Source: Quillaja saponaria (lineage: Eukaryota; Streptophyta; Magnoliopsida; Fabales; Quillajaceae). Taken from it: a stretch of 64,000 nt of DNA. Under the pieces are notes generated by a model. It saw nothing but the letters and a program-made list of their open reading frames with translations. It did no database searches and was not told the origin of the DNA. The stretch's first letter is position 1, and every line of letters starts with the position of its first letter. Below are positions 12,946 to 26,225 of this stretch, piece by piece. Location: contig CM055609.1 of the NCBI GenBank assembly GCA_029379385.1, positions 3,534,001 through 3,598,000 on the forward strand, written 5' to 3'. Position numbers and translations under genes: made by a program.

Positions 12946-13406
12946 AGTCTAAGGGTATATTTAGATGGAGGGGAATAGAGAGAGAAGAAAGGAGAGTAGA
13001 GAGGAATGTACATTTTCCCTTGTTTGAGAGTTTTTTTTAATAGAAGGAGAAGAAATTAAGAGATACATGTATCCCTTCAAATCCTTAAAGACCTTAAATT
13101 TTTAATTCCTTCAAATTAAGAGGATTTGGAAGAAAATGATAAGTACTGCCAAATATACCCTATCATTTTTATTAAATATCTACTAATACTCAATTAAAAT
13201 ATTATAAGGACAAAATCTTAAAAATATGAATATTTTACACTCTCCTCTCTTTTCTATCCAACTTTCAAATAAGAAATATATATTATCCTTTACTCTCTCT
13301 TCCTTTCATTTTTTTAACTGATAAGTATCAATTTTTCTCTCCTCTTCTCTTTCTCCATTTACTTTCTTCTAATTTCTCCTCAAACTCCCAAATAGACCCT
13401 AAGACT
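12946..13406. mobile_element. MITE-like element with terminal inverted repeats
   Basis: The left end AGTCTAAGGGT (12946-12956) is mirrored by ACCCTAAGACT (13396-13406), one mismatch in 11. The similarity continues inward more loosely (TATTTAGATGGAGG against the complement of CTCAAACTCCCAAATA). The roughly 460-bp interior is non-coding, with purine-rich left and pyrimidine-rich right flanks. A partly similar right half occurs at about 35300-35475. No clear target-site duplication was found. Confidence 0.5.
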
Positions 13407-13410
13407 TAAA

Positions 13411-13893
13411 ATGAAGAGCTTATTATTCATAGTGTTCGTGATATGCTTGCCATTATGAGCGGAGGGCAGTCGCCCCCTTGGAATACAACAAAATTCACCT
13501 GATTAGCCAAAAATATTTGTTCCTTGGTGGTGGTCTATTCCAGGCTACAATTTTCCTCAAATCCCACAGCTCCCAACATTTCCACCACTCCCACAATTGC
13601 TACCATTTTCATGGCAGCCACCACCAATTCCACACTTTCCACCATTCCCTTGGCAGTCACCGCCACCGCAAACTAAGTTCCTGCCTGAGGATACACCAAT
13701 TATGCCACCACAACCTGAGTCGCCTCCAAGTTTCTCACCACCATCTAATGGTAATTCACATGGTTGTTGGTCAGCTTCCTCTTCTTCAACCATCATGTAA
13801 GAGACAAATGGAAGCATTTTTAGCTGGTGACATTGATGAAATCAACATTGTTTGTTGCATTACCATTGTGAAAACGGGGTGCAGAATGTGATG
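13411..13893 (+). pseudogene. Broken small secreted Pro-rich, Cys-containing peptide gene (ECA1/prolamin-like type)
   Basis: The ATG at 13411 opens a hydrophobic signal-like stretch (MKSLLFIVFVICLPL). It is cut by TGA at codon 16 and TAG at codon 32, yet the same frame continues for about 95 codons. That part is a Pro/Phe/Trp-rich tract (YNFPQIPQLPTFPPLPQ and HFPPFPWQSPPP types) reaching a Cys-Trp pair, and it ends at 13800. One frame over, at about 13808-13891, lies MEAFLAGDIDEINIVCC with a later Cys. That spacing resembles the C-terminal CC..C region of ECA1-gametogenesis-related/prolamin-like egg-cell peptides. I read it as one gene disabled by two stops and a frameshift. The signal and Pro-rich parts are seen; the family name is inference. 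Confidence 0.5.
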
Positions 13894-16856
13894 GTGGCAA
13901 GCCTCGTGAATACCGCAGAGTCCAAAAGCATTGCTCTACTCACAAGTTTCCCCCTGCCAATGCTTGATTTAATTCAAACAAACATTGGTTGCTTGGAATT
14001 TAAGCTTTTTTTAGGGTACGTGAGACCACCTTAGTATCATTGCAATAATTTTTTCTTTCTTATAGGCTTTATTTGATGCAATAAAATTATACTTTATTTT
14101 TATGTTTTGTTCCTATATAAATTATAGTATAAACCAAAATCTCTAAATTATAGTTAATAGCAAGAGGACTGGGAAATCAAACATATAATATTAACAATCA
14201 AGAAATTATAAATAATGATAATCAAAAAACTCGTCAAGTGATTATCAGTTACCGTGTTAAATTGATCAAAATTTTAATGATTTAGAGAATAAATTTCAAT
14301 TGTGACTACATAATTTTATCTACCAAATCTTTTATCTGTCCAGCCTTAGTTACATAAATGAAGTAGCTACGAATATTCAATTAAGTTCAAAATTTACGAG
14401 CATGATTAATATATTTTATATCTAAAACTTAATTAAAAACCTAACAATATGGGTTACATATGTAAATCGAATCTAATGAAAAGTTATTGAATGAGGAATG
14501 AATGTTATTCATATTATTGATATGATCAATAGTTTTGGAGGCCAATCACATAATATGTTCTTCGTTTTTGCTTTTTGTTTTGGTACATTGAGTATTTCTT
14601 TTGTTTATTAATTATATTGGTTCACAAAATAAAAAAAATTGGTATTTCAGTAATTAGATTTGAAATCGAAAACCTAAATAATCAATAACCCTGTCTCTAT
14701 TGAGAAGTGAAAAACATGTAGTTGATAGTTTGGAAATACTTTTTGCATGATACCAAGATCATTCATATTTAATGATTTTGGACATGATAAAATCTACTTT
14801 TATACACAATTTGATAGATTATTTGAACTATTGGAGGTACACAAAAAAATAATAATTAAATAATAAATAGTTTAACAATACAAACTTTATATTTTTAATT
14901 TCTAATTGAGATATGGGAGTAAACTATTTATCTGACAAGGGAGATCTTGAGGAAAATAAAAAAAGTTGAGCTATTTTATCTGATAACGTTTTTTAGTTAA
15001 TAAGAATTCTATTTAATTATCTTTTCACTATTTATTGAATATATACTATTTGATTATCTTTATATTATTGATCAAGAATGTGAGTGAAAGTTATGTCGAC
15101 CAATTAATAACTATTTTTCAAGCCGAGCCGAATTATTAATGGTTAATATGTCCTGATCTCGAAAAATCTAACATCTAAATTATAATTTTTGGGTTCCTAT
15201 GCATGGACCACCTTTAGAAATTACATGTTGTCGTAATTGTCATGACTTTTGCTTTCAATATTTTTATATCACATTTCAGTGTCACCTTTTTTGAAAACTT
15301 CAATCTAATGCTTGGTTGAGATACTCAAGCCAAAAATGCTGAGGTGCTACAAAATTACTTGTTACAGTGATTGAAAGAAAAAAAAAAAAAAATCATGCAT
15401 ATCCCACTAAAATTGGAAATTATATATCTTTCAGCTTTTTTGGTAGTTTAGCAAATTTGTATAGAGCCTTCAATTTATTATAATTATGTTAAATTGATCT
15501 GTTGAATGTAAATTCTTATATGATTGGATTATTTTTATATCTAATTTATTCATAAACTTAATTAAATGTTAAATTAGTCCAAATCAATTCACTTATAGAA
15601 AAAAAATGTAAAAAGACTTTAGTAAAAAAATACAAGATAATATAATTTGGTTCAAATTAGTTTCTATCTACTTTATATTCGAGGATTATTTTCAAATTAA
15701 ATAAAAAAACGAATTTGTATCTGTTCAGGTCACGATCTTAGTTATTATTATAATCTCATATTTAAGCAAAAAAAAAAAGGCTAGAAATTTGAAAAAATGA
15801 AGTAAATTTTCATTCATCCAAGATCTCTTTCATTGTGAGTCAATTTGTTCATGTTTAAGTAAAATAAATATGAAGCAAACAAAAAAGACACGTTGTTTAC
15901 TTAAGGACAAAAATCAATCACCTTTTGTCCATTCCCTTAGAGACTAGAAGACGAAAATGCTTATCGCTATACGTGTAGTCCATTGAATGGTTGCGAATCT
16001 CACGGGCCCCATAATTTTTCTTCCCAATGAGAGAGATACTGATAGGCTTCAAAAAACCGACCATAAGTTGGGTTTTCGTATGACTTTGGGCTTGGAATCC
16101 AAAAAACCGTGGGCTCCATACCTTATTTATTCTATATTCACACATTCCTAGTGATGCTTCAAGCATCTCACATTTCACACACACAAACATAAGCAAAATA
16201 CAATATCCCCCATAAATTTATTATTTGAAAATAGGTAAAGCAAGAAAAAGCACTTTTTATTTCCTCGTAGATATACAAAAGCCACCCATAGAGTTATTTT
16301 TAACTTAGTTATATAATATGACATTATGGTATTTACCGACTAAATAATCAGAAATTCGATCATTTAATATAGAGAGCTGACATTATAGAAATGATAAGAC
16401 AAAAAAAAAAACCTCATTATTGAACTTACAAAAGTTCGTGTTAGATAAGTATAATTTTGCAACATTGGAATTTTACTTAGAATTTGGAAATACAACATCT
16501 TAATTCAAAGTTCAAATTACAACTGAATTGTTTCAATAATATCTGGTACGTACTATGTAGGATATGGCCCACAAGGTTATTAAATAAGAAACTGAAGGTT
16601 ACTAGTCACGTAGATGCTCAGTCAGCCATGGGACCTATGTATATTATGCATTAAATAATTCAGATTTGCAGAATCTGCACCATACTTAAGCGTTCTTCTT
16701 CCCCACACCACATTTACTCACAAAGATAGAGAGAGAGAGAGAGAGAGAAGAGAGAGAGAGTTGCTTTGCTTGGTTGCTCCACATATAATATAATCTGCCT
16801 TTGCCAATAATATTTCTGAAGCAGATCAGTTGCATTGTGATCAAGTACCAAAAGAA
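13894..16856. other. AT-rich intergenic region and promoter of the two-HMA gene
   Basis: No supportable gene. Short open frames at 15918-16196 match nothing I know. The last 200 bases are the HIPP 5' flank and probable leader, including a GA microsatellite at 16726-16760. Confidence 0.45.
16726..16760. repeat. (GA)n microsatellite in HIPP leader
   Basis: Run of GA dinucleotides with one interruption, about 100 bases before the HIPP start codon. GA runs in plant leaders are common BPC-factor targets; here that is only a possibility. Confidence 0.7.
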
Positions 16857-18938
16857 ATGGGTGAAGTAAGAGTTCTTTCATGCACATTCAATTTTTATTT
16901 ATTTATTTATTAGTTTTCTTTGTCTGCCTTTTCTTTAATTATTTAATTGATTAATTAATTTCTCCTATTTATTATTGATATTTGTGTTTCATTTTTGTTG
17001 TTTGTGTTTCATTAAGGAGAAGAAAGTAGAAGAAGAAAAGAAAGAAGAGAAAAAAGATGAAAAAAAGGAAGAGCAAGTTCCAGAGATTGTACTCAAGGTT
17101 GATATGCATTGTGAGGCTTGTGCAAGAAAAGTTGCAAGAGCATTGAAAGGATTTGAAGGTCATTTGATTTTTCTTTACCCATCTATTAACTCTAATACCG
17201 ATTTTTTTTTTTTTTTTTAAGATTCTCAGTATAATATATAATCTCTGTCTCTTTTCTGTAATCTCATATTTGAATTTGAAAATTTTCCTTTATTTTATTT
17301 ACAAATAAAATTGATTAAAATTATTTAATAGTTAATACCCATCCCATGTTTATTAATTTATTTATTCATAGACTAAATAGTTATTGTTCACCCATGCTAG
17401 AATTCGAGCACTCCCACTATATAAAAAAAAGAGAAAGGAAAAAAAAAAAAAAACTATTGGTTCACATGTTAATTCATATATTATGTATTATATGTTCATT
17501 GTCTTCCTTAATCAATGGATTTATAAAAAGTTAAATGGGTGGTGGAAAGGTTGGATTTAAAAGCATTTTGTTTATTTTATTTTTGTTGTTGTGTGAGACA
17601 GGAGTGGATGAGGTTACCACAGACAGCAAGACCAGCAAGGTTGTGGTGAAAGGAAAGGCAGCAGACCCTATAAAGGTGTGTGAAAGGTTACAAAAGAAGA
17701 GTGGTAGAAAAGTTGAGCTAATTTCACCTTTGCCTATACCAGCTCAAGATAAAAAAGGAGAAACTGAGGCACCCAAGGAGGAGGTGAAAAAAGAAGAGGT
17801 AATAATTATGCTTAATTCATTCTTAATTGTCACCTTTTTTTTTTCTTTATTGAGTAGTGACTTTTAATAAATTAAAATAAAATTGTGATGTGTTTTTAGC
17901 TTGAGGTTAGATAAGGATAAGATGTGTGAAATTTTGAACTGGTGTTTAAATGCTGACATGAAAGTAACGACACACAACCAGCCATTAAAATGGGCACATA
18001 TTGCAAGACAGAAATAGTGACAATTAAGAGGGTTTGACCCCAAAACTTTCACAACTAGGATACTGCAACTATAGCTACTTTGTGGTTAAAACTACAGGTG
18101 CCTTAGTTTGTAAACCAACCAGGTGGAAAATAATTAGTAAGTTATGAAGTTAGAGTAATTAAGGGAATTTATGTTTCCTGCATGGAAATTCTTTTTTATT
18201 GGTAAAGTTTATCTCTCTGAATTTACTATTTTGTGAGAAAGAGTTTCGTACACGAAACAATGTAACAATTCTTGTACTGAATATCAATCATATAGATAGT
18301 TAAATGTCAAGTATTAACATAAATGTTGTCTCTGCCTAATAGTTGGTTTAATTGCTTGTCAGCCCCCTGCTGTTGTAACAATCGTCTTAAAAATTCGAAT
18401 GCATTGTGAAGCATGTGCTCAAGCTTTACAGAAGCGAATCCGAAAGATTCAAGGTATATATTACAAAATAATAATAATGTGTTAGTCGAGATATACTTAA
18501 ACTATTCAGATTTTAGACCGTGCTAATCTTTTAAAAAATAAGAGAATACTGTATTGCAGGTCTATCTATGAGATGCTCATTAGTTTGTGTATTAACTAAA
18601 TTGCAGGTGTAGAATCAGTGGAAACAGACCTGGGAAATGATCAGGTGATAGTAAAAGGTGTGATTGATCCAGCAAAGCTGGTTGATTATGTGTACAAGAG
18701 GACCAAAAAACAAGCTTCCATTGTGAAGGATGAAGAAAAGAAGAAAGAAGAGGAAAAGAAAGAAGAAAAACCAGAAGAAAAGAAAGATGGAGAAGAAACC
18801 AAGGAAGAGGATGCCAACAAGCTTGATATCAAGCTAAGTGAATTTTGGCCATCTAGACCACACGTTGTTGAGTATGCTAATGGTTATGCCCCTCAGATTT
18901 TCAGTGATGAGAACCCAAATGCTTGTTCTGTTATGTAA
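16857..18938 (+). CDS. Heavy-metal-associated isoprenylated plant protein, two HMA domains (HIPP7 clade)
   Basis: Five exons: 16857-16865, 17017-17158, 17602-17798, 18363-18453 and 18607-18938, giving about 256 residues with all joins in frame. A Lys/Glu-rich N-terminus is followed by HMA1 (about residues 22-92, MHCEACARKV and VTTDSKTSKVVVKG). A charged linker leads to HMA2 (about 118-185, MHCEACAQAL and VETDLGNDQVIVKG). Another Lys/Glu tract and a tail ending FSDENPNACSVM follow. CSVM is a CaaX farnesylation box. Both HMA domains keep the CxxC metal-binding cysteines. The FSDENPNAC ending is typical of the HIPP5/6/7 group, whose members bind metals and interact with transcription factors. 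The first coding exon is only nine bases (MGE), supported by a clean GTAAG donor. Exact orthology within the clade is unsure. Confidence 0.9.
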
Positions 18939-21900
18939 TGTGACCATCAATTTTCGATGTGTATTTAGATTTTATATGTAATAACATATGCTATGAACAT
19001 GAATCCAGGGTTTATGCCATCCTCGGCATCTTAAATCTGTACACCTACCAATCAAAATCCATGTTGTAATAAGTTGTGTTGGCTTAGTTTTGGTACCTAT
19101 GTCAGTTTTTCCTAGAAAATCTTTCTTCATATATATCGGCCATGATCTTGATACATTACTGGATCTTCTTATAATGATTAATTGATCGAACATTTAAATA
19201 TCTCGGCTCCTCTCTGCTCGAGAATCAGTACATCCCTTATCAATATATATGAACAACTTTTTTGCTTTGAGAAATTCAGGTAATAGTTTAGTAACGGATT
19301 CAGACTGTTATTATCAATGTGATTCAGAGTTTGATTAATCAAAACATTGTGTTTATCATAAAGCTCCCCTTGGCTCCAAATTCTTATGCATCAACTAGTT
19401 GCTAACATTTGAAGTCTTCAGGTTTCTATAAAAAACTAGAACTTGAACATACTAGTTTAATTTCTCTCTTTGGTATTGAGGACAGTGCCAACTGGTCTTT
19501 CAATTTCTTTTCAACTCAAAATCATTCCAGTTGGGCTAACAATATGTTGGCCAATTTTGTTATAGTCCTAGACTCCTTGTTAGATTCACCAAAGATGTTT
19601 ATTTTTCAAGTGTTTGTCAGAGATCAATGTTGGGATTTGATGAAATATGCAAATGTGTTTTTCGAGGGAGATTGACTTCAAACTATGAAGATTTTCTGTC
19701 CCATGCATGGTACCACTCAAGTCCTGCATTTTCCACTAATGGTGTGCACTATATATGCAAACCATATATTTGACAGAATCTGGATAGTTTAGAATGTGTG
19801 GTGTGTGCTTCTGATAATCCAACATGCAGCTTAAGCCACTCATATATAAGATGCATATGGTCCATACCAATTTTTATCAAGACAGAGAGATATGTACCTC
19901 CCTCCACTTCTCATCAAGTATCAAACTTCAAAAGGAAAATGATGCCTTAGCTTTGCTTCTTAGTGACTTGTAAGGCTGTTCAGAACCGGTAACTCAATAT
20001 GAAGTTCGATCATGCTCTTGGTCGGTACTGGTAAGATTTTACTTGTGGTTTAATAGTATAGTGGAACTAAGAGTGTGTTTGGCCTAACAATGCTAAAAGA
20101 ATCTGGTCCGAATTATATGCTTAAAGATTTGAGTAGGTATTGTTGGACCACAAGGCAACTGTTAGGTTTCACATAGATGTTTAAGCTTTGGCCAAACATT
20201 CGCAAACAGAGGAAAAGATGAAGTCTATCCTGGTTGGTTAATGGTTTAGTCGTATTCATTGCGATATTGGTGCAGTGGTACCAGAACGCATGAGAATTGC
20301 AGAAAGTAGGCTTCATTTCTGTGCTCTCTTCTCTCTGTCCCATCCTAACTATATGGGTATAGCCTTTGAGAGAAAGAACCCTTGTGTCTTGTCAAACTGA
20401 ACTCTCTGCCAAACAAGGGTGCATGCCCACAATCCTAATTTCTAGTGCAGAGTGATACCAGGGATGACATGGGTTACCCCTTTGGGGATCTTTGAATTAC
20501 ATTTACCAATTCATTAGTCTGTCAATGTGTGACTTTTAATTTCTACCAACCAACACATTTCTTTGTTTTTGGAAGTTTTTAATAGAGTTTGAACTCTAAC
20601 TTTCATTAATGAATCAAGATTTATGGCACATGATGCACTAATGACTAATGTCAGTATATATATATATATCTTTTAGAAGGTTGCTTTTGGCCTTATTTGA
20701 GTTCAAGTTCTTAACAAAGTTGAAAGCAATGGGTTTTGGTAAAAGGGGTGGAGGATATAGTACTTATGTGATTCAAATTCTGATAAATAACAAATTCATA
20801 ATATGCTTTTATGAATTGAACTAATAACGAATTGATTGTTGATTGTATTCTCTTAATACATGCCCAATAATATATTTTGAAAAAAAAAAAAGAAAAAACA
20901 ATAATGGTGATAGTGGAATTGAAAACTGAAGTTGTTTTCTCTTAATGCCGTATTATCTCTATTATGATATTAAAAATATTCCGGGAATTTAGCCTTTTGA
21001 TTTTCCTAAGGTTGGGAAGGTAATAGCTCCATTAACAATAACAAGAAAGTATCAACAATTTCCACTAATAATTCAGAGTGGGAAAAGAAACTGTAACAGG
21101 ACTAAACTTCTATAGAAAAACGTTTTTTTGAGTATGGGGGGTATATCTGTAAGGGGCTGCTCATGCTTCTATTGCAAGTTAAAACCGATTTGTTATTTTG
21201 TTTTACTTTTATTTCTGTAAAAAATAAATTCATGATTTTTTTTATTGCCCTTTAATTGAGGAACATAAACATGTATATATAAAAGAGGAAGAGCACAATC
21301 ACAAACTACTTAAATTATTCATACTATCAAATAGAAGGACAATTACCACGTGACATGCTCTTAATGTATATCATTATATTATATTATATTAACACTTTTA
21401 TTTCTGTAAAAAATAAATTAATGATTTTAAAACTCAACAAAGGGAAAGATATCTTGCTAATTTATATGGGTCACATAACCAAATTATGCTGCAACTTAGA
21501 ATAGAGCCATATATAAAATTCCAACAAGTGGACACGCACACTCACATCAATGTGACTTTGTATGGGTCTTATTCTGAGTGTTTGTTTTCTAAAAATTTAG
21601 AAAGAATACAAGAAGTTAAGGAATTGTAATTTAATATGTATGTATTACTTGTATTTGATCAATTCTTATTATTAAGCAAACTGAAAGATATATACAATTA
21701 AATGACCCCTGAGGCTGAGGCAGACATATATAATTGAGGCCCACCATCTTGTTTCGTGTGGTATAGATGCAAGGTCATATATGAGTTGGATTTCTTTGTC
21801 CTGATAAGATTATTCTTATGACATTTAGTGTGAATTTGTTGAAATTTTCCTAAATTCCTATCCATACACATACAATCAAATTATCTGGGGAAGCATCCTG

Positions 21901-22264
21901 CAAAGTGTTTTTGTTTATCTGTCTTTTACGGATAATGAAACCTTAAAACTTAACACAGGTTGTCATCACTACTTTAACAAATCAGATGGAATCCTTCCCT
22001 GAAGGATTGACTCAAACTCGAAACAAATGGTGCCTCACAAAGCAAGTAGGAGGAATTAATTATAAGAGATAATATTTAAGGAATAATGTAAAGAATATGT
22101 AAATTTTTAAACTCATACAAAATGTTTGTTAAATAATCATTAAGTCAACTTGTTGTTATTCATAAAATCATATTTATTTGTACTCCTAATTCACACACTT
22201 TTATTTTAATCCAATACCTCCACTATAATGAGTCCACAACCCCCACATTCCATGGTTTACAATT

Positions 22265-22620
22265 TGCATATTGATCCTGCCACGTGGCCTTATAGACTTG
22301 TATTGGCAAAGTGACAGCAATGAAATTTTGTTTGAGATTTTTATTAGTTGATAAAGAGTGATTGTCAAGTGGGGCCTACATTGAGAGCATCAAGAAAAGA
22401 TCATCCACGTGTACGGTAAACAAGTCGAATCCAATCCAACGAGAAATAGGAAGTACTGAAACCAGTGAACATGCTGCTAATCCAGTCAACGCTACCGGAA
22501 CTCCCAAAATTCAACTTGTGGGACCCACTACTTTCATTGTAAACTATCAGTTTTAAAAGCAGCCATCAGTCCACTTCAATGTGACTCCCCGCACTAGTGA
22601 ACTCTACCACAGTCTATTGT
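22265..22620. promoter_or_regulatory. ACGT-box-bearing, less AT-rich island
   Basis: Contains GCCACGTGGC (about 22279-22288) and CCACGTGTAC (about 22405), both G-box/ABRE-type sites, in DNA clearly richer in GC than its flanks. No open frame beside it resembles a gene. It could be a promoter remnant, a distant enhancer or a non-coding transcript; this is inference. Confidence 0.35.
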
Positions 22621-23789
22621 AGACCCCACCGTATGCGAAAAGTTATTCCAAATCTTCATCGCATCTTTTTAACACCTCTCCTATCACTAGTTCATCAAAT
22701 TCTCCACTTCACGTTAATGTTTTTTTTTTCTAAATACAACAATTTTGTCTTGCCAATTTCTTTGAATTATCTTTCCTTTTTCTTCAAGGAACATCAATAC
22801 AATTAATTATTGATGATAAAGAATATATGGAACCATTGTTAAATTAATTAATATAAAAAAACTTTTTTTTAAATATATTTAATTTTTTTTATAAATCAAT
22901 TCAGTAATAAATGATAAATAAATTACGTTTTATCTTTCTCGCAATATCAAATTTAACTCATAAAATTCTTATAAATCGTTTCTTCCACCAATATATATCT
23001 TAGATAATAACTTAATTATAATAACCAGTAATATATAAAAAAAATTAAAAATAATTGTGTTTAGAATTTTCATTGTAGTTAATTTAAAGTCTTAAAGTTA
23101 TTAGTAAGAAGCATAAATAGGTTGTGAAATGTATGAAATTTTTTAGTGGTGAAACGACATCAAGATCAACTTATACATATATTAATTTATTGATTTTTAT
23201 TTTTTTTTCAAAAAAATTAAAATATATGTAACACCTATATATTATGACAAGAAATATTACACCTATATTACCTAGAATATTACGCCACATCACTATCATC
23301 TTATATTTGAAACAATCTTATTGTACTTATGTCTTATATTTGATAGAATCTTATTATACTTATGTCATGCTTAAATTAAATATTTTTTAAAAATAATCAC
23401 AATCATGTGTGAAAATATATATTTATCTTTAATAATGATTGTTAAGAGAACTCGAATTCTCAACTTATTTGAAAAAAAAATAAAATTAAGTAATGTCTTG
23501 ATCGCTAGACTAACTCGTTATTAATATTAATTTATTTTTTTATCCAACTAAACACACGATAATCTATTGTTATAAAAAAAAATATAATTCATATATGAAT
23601 GTAACAAAATTAGTGAAAGTAACTTTCCTATTTCTTATACTAACCTATATTTGAGATAACTATTAAAGGTACCTTTTTTTTTTTTTTTTTGGTGTGATTG
23701 GTTCAACATATATTAAAGGTACTTTATGTGCGCTAGGCTTTGACGTATGAAAAATCTACAACACGCACTTGTTCCTCAAATCATTGTGG

Positions 23790-24080
23790 TTTATAGTTTG
23801 TAGTTGCACACCACTGTTTTCCCGTGAAAGTGAGCAAGGCTCGGGGTTCTTTTGTTACACGTGGGATCTACGTGTCCTTACAAACAGCCAATCGTTAGGG
23901 ATAACGGAACTTCAGCAGCTCGTTGAGGGGCGTTGACTTCCCGTCAGCTTCCACTTGGAAAAGTACGTAGCATTAGTGGATCATCTCATCTGACGTGGAG
24001 AGAAACGACACGTACTAAACCCAAAACGGCATTCGTTCTTAATGGGGAAAAGTGTGTCCTACGTTTTAGAACACGTGAAA
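23790..24080. promoter_or_regulatory. Dense cluster of ACGT motifs
   Basis: Within under 300 bases there are ACACGTGGG, CTACGTGTCC, AAGTACGTAG, TGACGTGG, ACACGTAC and AACACGTGAA. These are bZIP/bHLH-type cores, as in stress- or ABA-responsive promoters. The nearest downstream gene, OPT3, starts 2.1 kb away, and no gene starts right after the cluster. Confidence 0.4.
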
Positions 24081-24969
24081 TTCACGAGTTTGACCAAATT
24101 AGCCTTCCATTATTTGCTTTAATTCATTGAAAGACTCGTTAAATACGAATAACATTCTCGTATTCTATTATCTCTCTTATATTTGATATATTTTAAACCT
24201 AAATTTTTATGATAATAACTTCTCAAATGTTAATATCGTAGATGATGATTGGTTTAGGATAATTTTTATATATGGAATATAATTGATGACATTTTTAAAT
24301 TTTAATGGTGATTTTTTAAAAAATAATTATTTAATGATGTTATGTTAATTTTAAACACCAAGTATAATTAGATGTGATCTTTCTACCTATACACATAAAA
24401 CATAAAACATATATTCTCTGTGAATATCGATCTTAACTAATATATAGATGTAATGGTAAAGAATAAAGTGTGTAAAATAATGAATTAATTGATCATTTAT
24501 GTTATTATTAAAAAAAATTAATTTCTTAAAATGAGTGGCCACTTTTAGGCTTTATAGCTTATAAGAAGGTCAACTTTTTACAGTAAAATTGTGATACCAA
24601 AAGACAACATGTCGTATAAGTTTCATCATCAAGCGCATTTGTTACTTTTTAATAATAGTAAGAATCATGCAAAATCTATATATAATCTATGTTTTATTTG
24701 ACTAAAACACTTCAAATGGTGATGAACCTATTCTCCATCAACTTTAATTTTTGGCAAAAAATATTCATATAAAAAATAATAACTTTCATACTTTAAAATA
24801 TCTAGTTTTTTTTTTCCTTGTTTTTTTATATGCATTGTGAGTTAATTCTTGATTCTGTAGTAATTAGAATAATCTCACCAATAATTATCTATTTCAAAAT
24901 TTGAACTTGTGTTCTAAATATAATTGGCTAAACACATAGTGTTTATATATTCACCAATAAAGTTCTAAT

Positions 24970-25374
24970 TAACAAATTATTACATAATTAATTTTTTTAA
25001 TTCATTATTAAAAAAAGATAAATATTCAATCATGTAATGATTTGTGTATGAAAAATAGAAACTTCCATTTTTTTCACTAAATTAAAGAAAAAGAGGAAAA
25101 GAAAAACCAGATTTCCACTTCAATTATGTCCTAATTAATGTTGAATTCCACGTAGGTTTTGATTAGTAAACTTTGCTTCATTAAATTATTACATAATTAA
25201 AATTTTTTAATTCATTATTAAAAAAGATAAATATTCAATCATGTAATGATTTGTGGAAATTAGAAACTTCCTTCTTCTTTTTTTCACTAAATTAAAGAAA
25301 AACCAGATTTCCACTTCAATTATGTCCTAATTAATGTTGCACTCCACGTAGGTTTTGATTAGTAAACTTTGCTT
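24970..25374. repeat. Tandem duplication, unit about 200 bp
   Basis: Copy 1 (about 24970-25172) and copy 2 (about 25178-25374) share long near-identical runs. These include the TTCAATCATGTAATGATTTG block, the CCAGATTTCCACTTCAATTA block and the CACGTAGGTTTTGATTAGTA block. Copy 1 carries a short purine insertion (AGAGGAAAAGA). A G-box CCACGTGG follows copy 2. Confidence 0.8.
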
Positions 25375-26225
25375 CCACGTGGACTTCTATATCATGAGGA
25401 GCACACAAGCTCTCCAACTCTAAACACGTGATAATCTCAAACCTTGGTGGAGAAGACTTATAATGACCACCCCTAATCCCTTCATTGCCTTTTCAACTCA
25501 TAATTAAGAAAGAAGGGGTATTCTTTTTATTAAATTTTTACGTTAAAATATATTAAGAGTTTAAATTCAAATAATTCATCAATATATGTAATATCTGGCT
25601 CAAACACAAAATAGGAAGAAAAAAAAAATACTGGAATCGACCTCCTCCTGTGAGACAAATATTATTTACATCTACAAACATGTTTAACATTCCCCAAACA
25701 TGTTTGTACGTAGAAATGCCAGATTAGTTTATTGATAAAATTAATGATTTAATATAGTACAAAACAAATTAATGATTTAATTAAGATTTGTAATTATTAA
25801 CACCAATAATAATAATAATACAATTATATAATCTAGTAAATCACTCTTTCCAAAATGAATGAATGATGAGTCATTGTGCCTATTGATCAAGTGGCAGCAG
25901 TCAAAGACTAATAACACGTTATACAAGACTGCAGAGAGACTCTGACAGCAGAGCAGAATCACTCCAACAACCAAACCCTCTTGTAAAAACAACACTTATA
26001 TAGGGATAGTTTTGGCATATTACATTATTTCTCATGCCCTCTTTATAAGCCACCTCTTGGAAATCCCTTTCAGTCAATTCTTATTACTAATAAATTTTCA
26101 CCAATAATTTGCATATAAACAGAAAATAGAGGAAGTTTCAGAAACAGCCACTGTTTGTTTCTTTCTTTATTTGCATTTTTTATTATCTTTTTTAGTTTCT
26201 TCAGAGCTTGACAAATCCAACTCCA

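Larger units (their letters stand above)
18939..26225. other. Long gene-poor region (7.3 kb)
   Basis: No coding gene is supportable. Open stretches at 19409-19675 and 20113-20343 lack family resemblance and plausible starts. Contents: ACGT-box-rich islands at 22270-22620 and 23790-24080, a roughly 200-bp tandem duplication at 24970-25374, and the OPT3 promoter in the last 500 bases. No conserved miRNA or tRNA was recognised by eye. Confidence 0.45.

Noticed and set aside
15918..16196. 92-codon minus-strand open frame
   Set aside because: No resemblance to known proteins; sits in AT-rich DNA upstream of the HIPP gene.
19409..19675. 88-codon open frame after the two-HMA gene
   Set aside because: No ATG at its left end and no recognisable domain; likely chance.
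20113..20343. Minus-strand open frame MGQREESTEM..
   Set aside because: No family match and no supporting exon or repeat copy. I also looked for a microRNA precursor here and found no conserved mature sequence or convincing fold-back.
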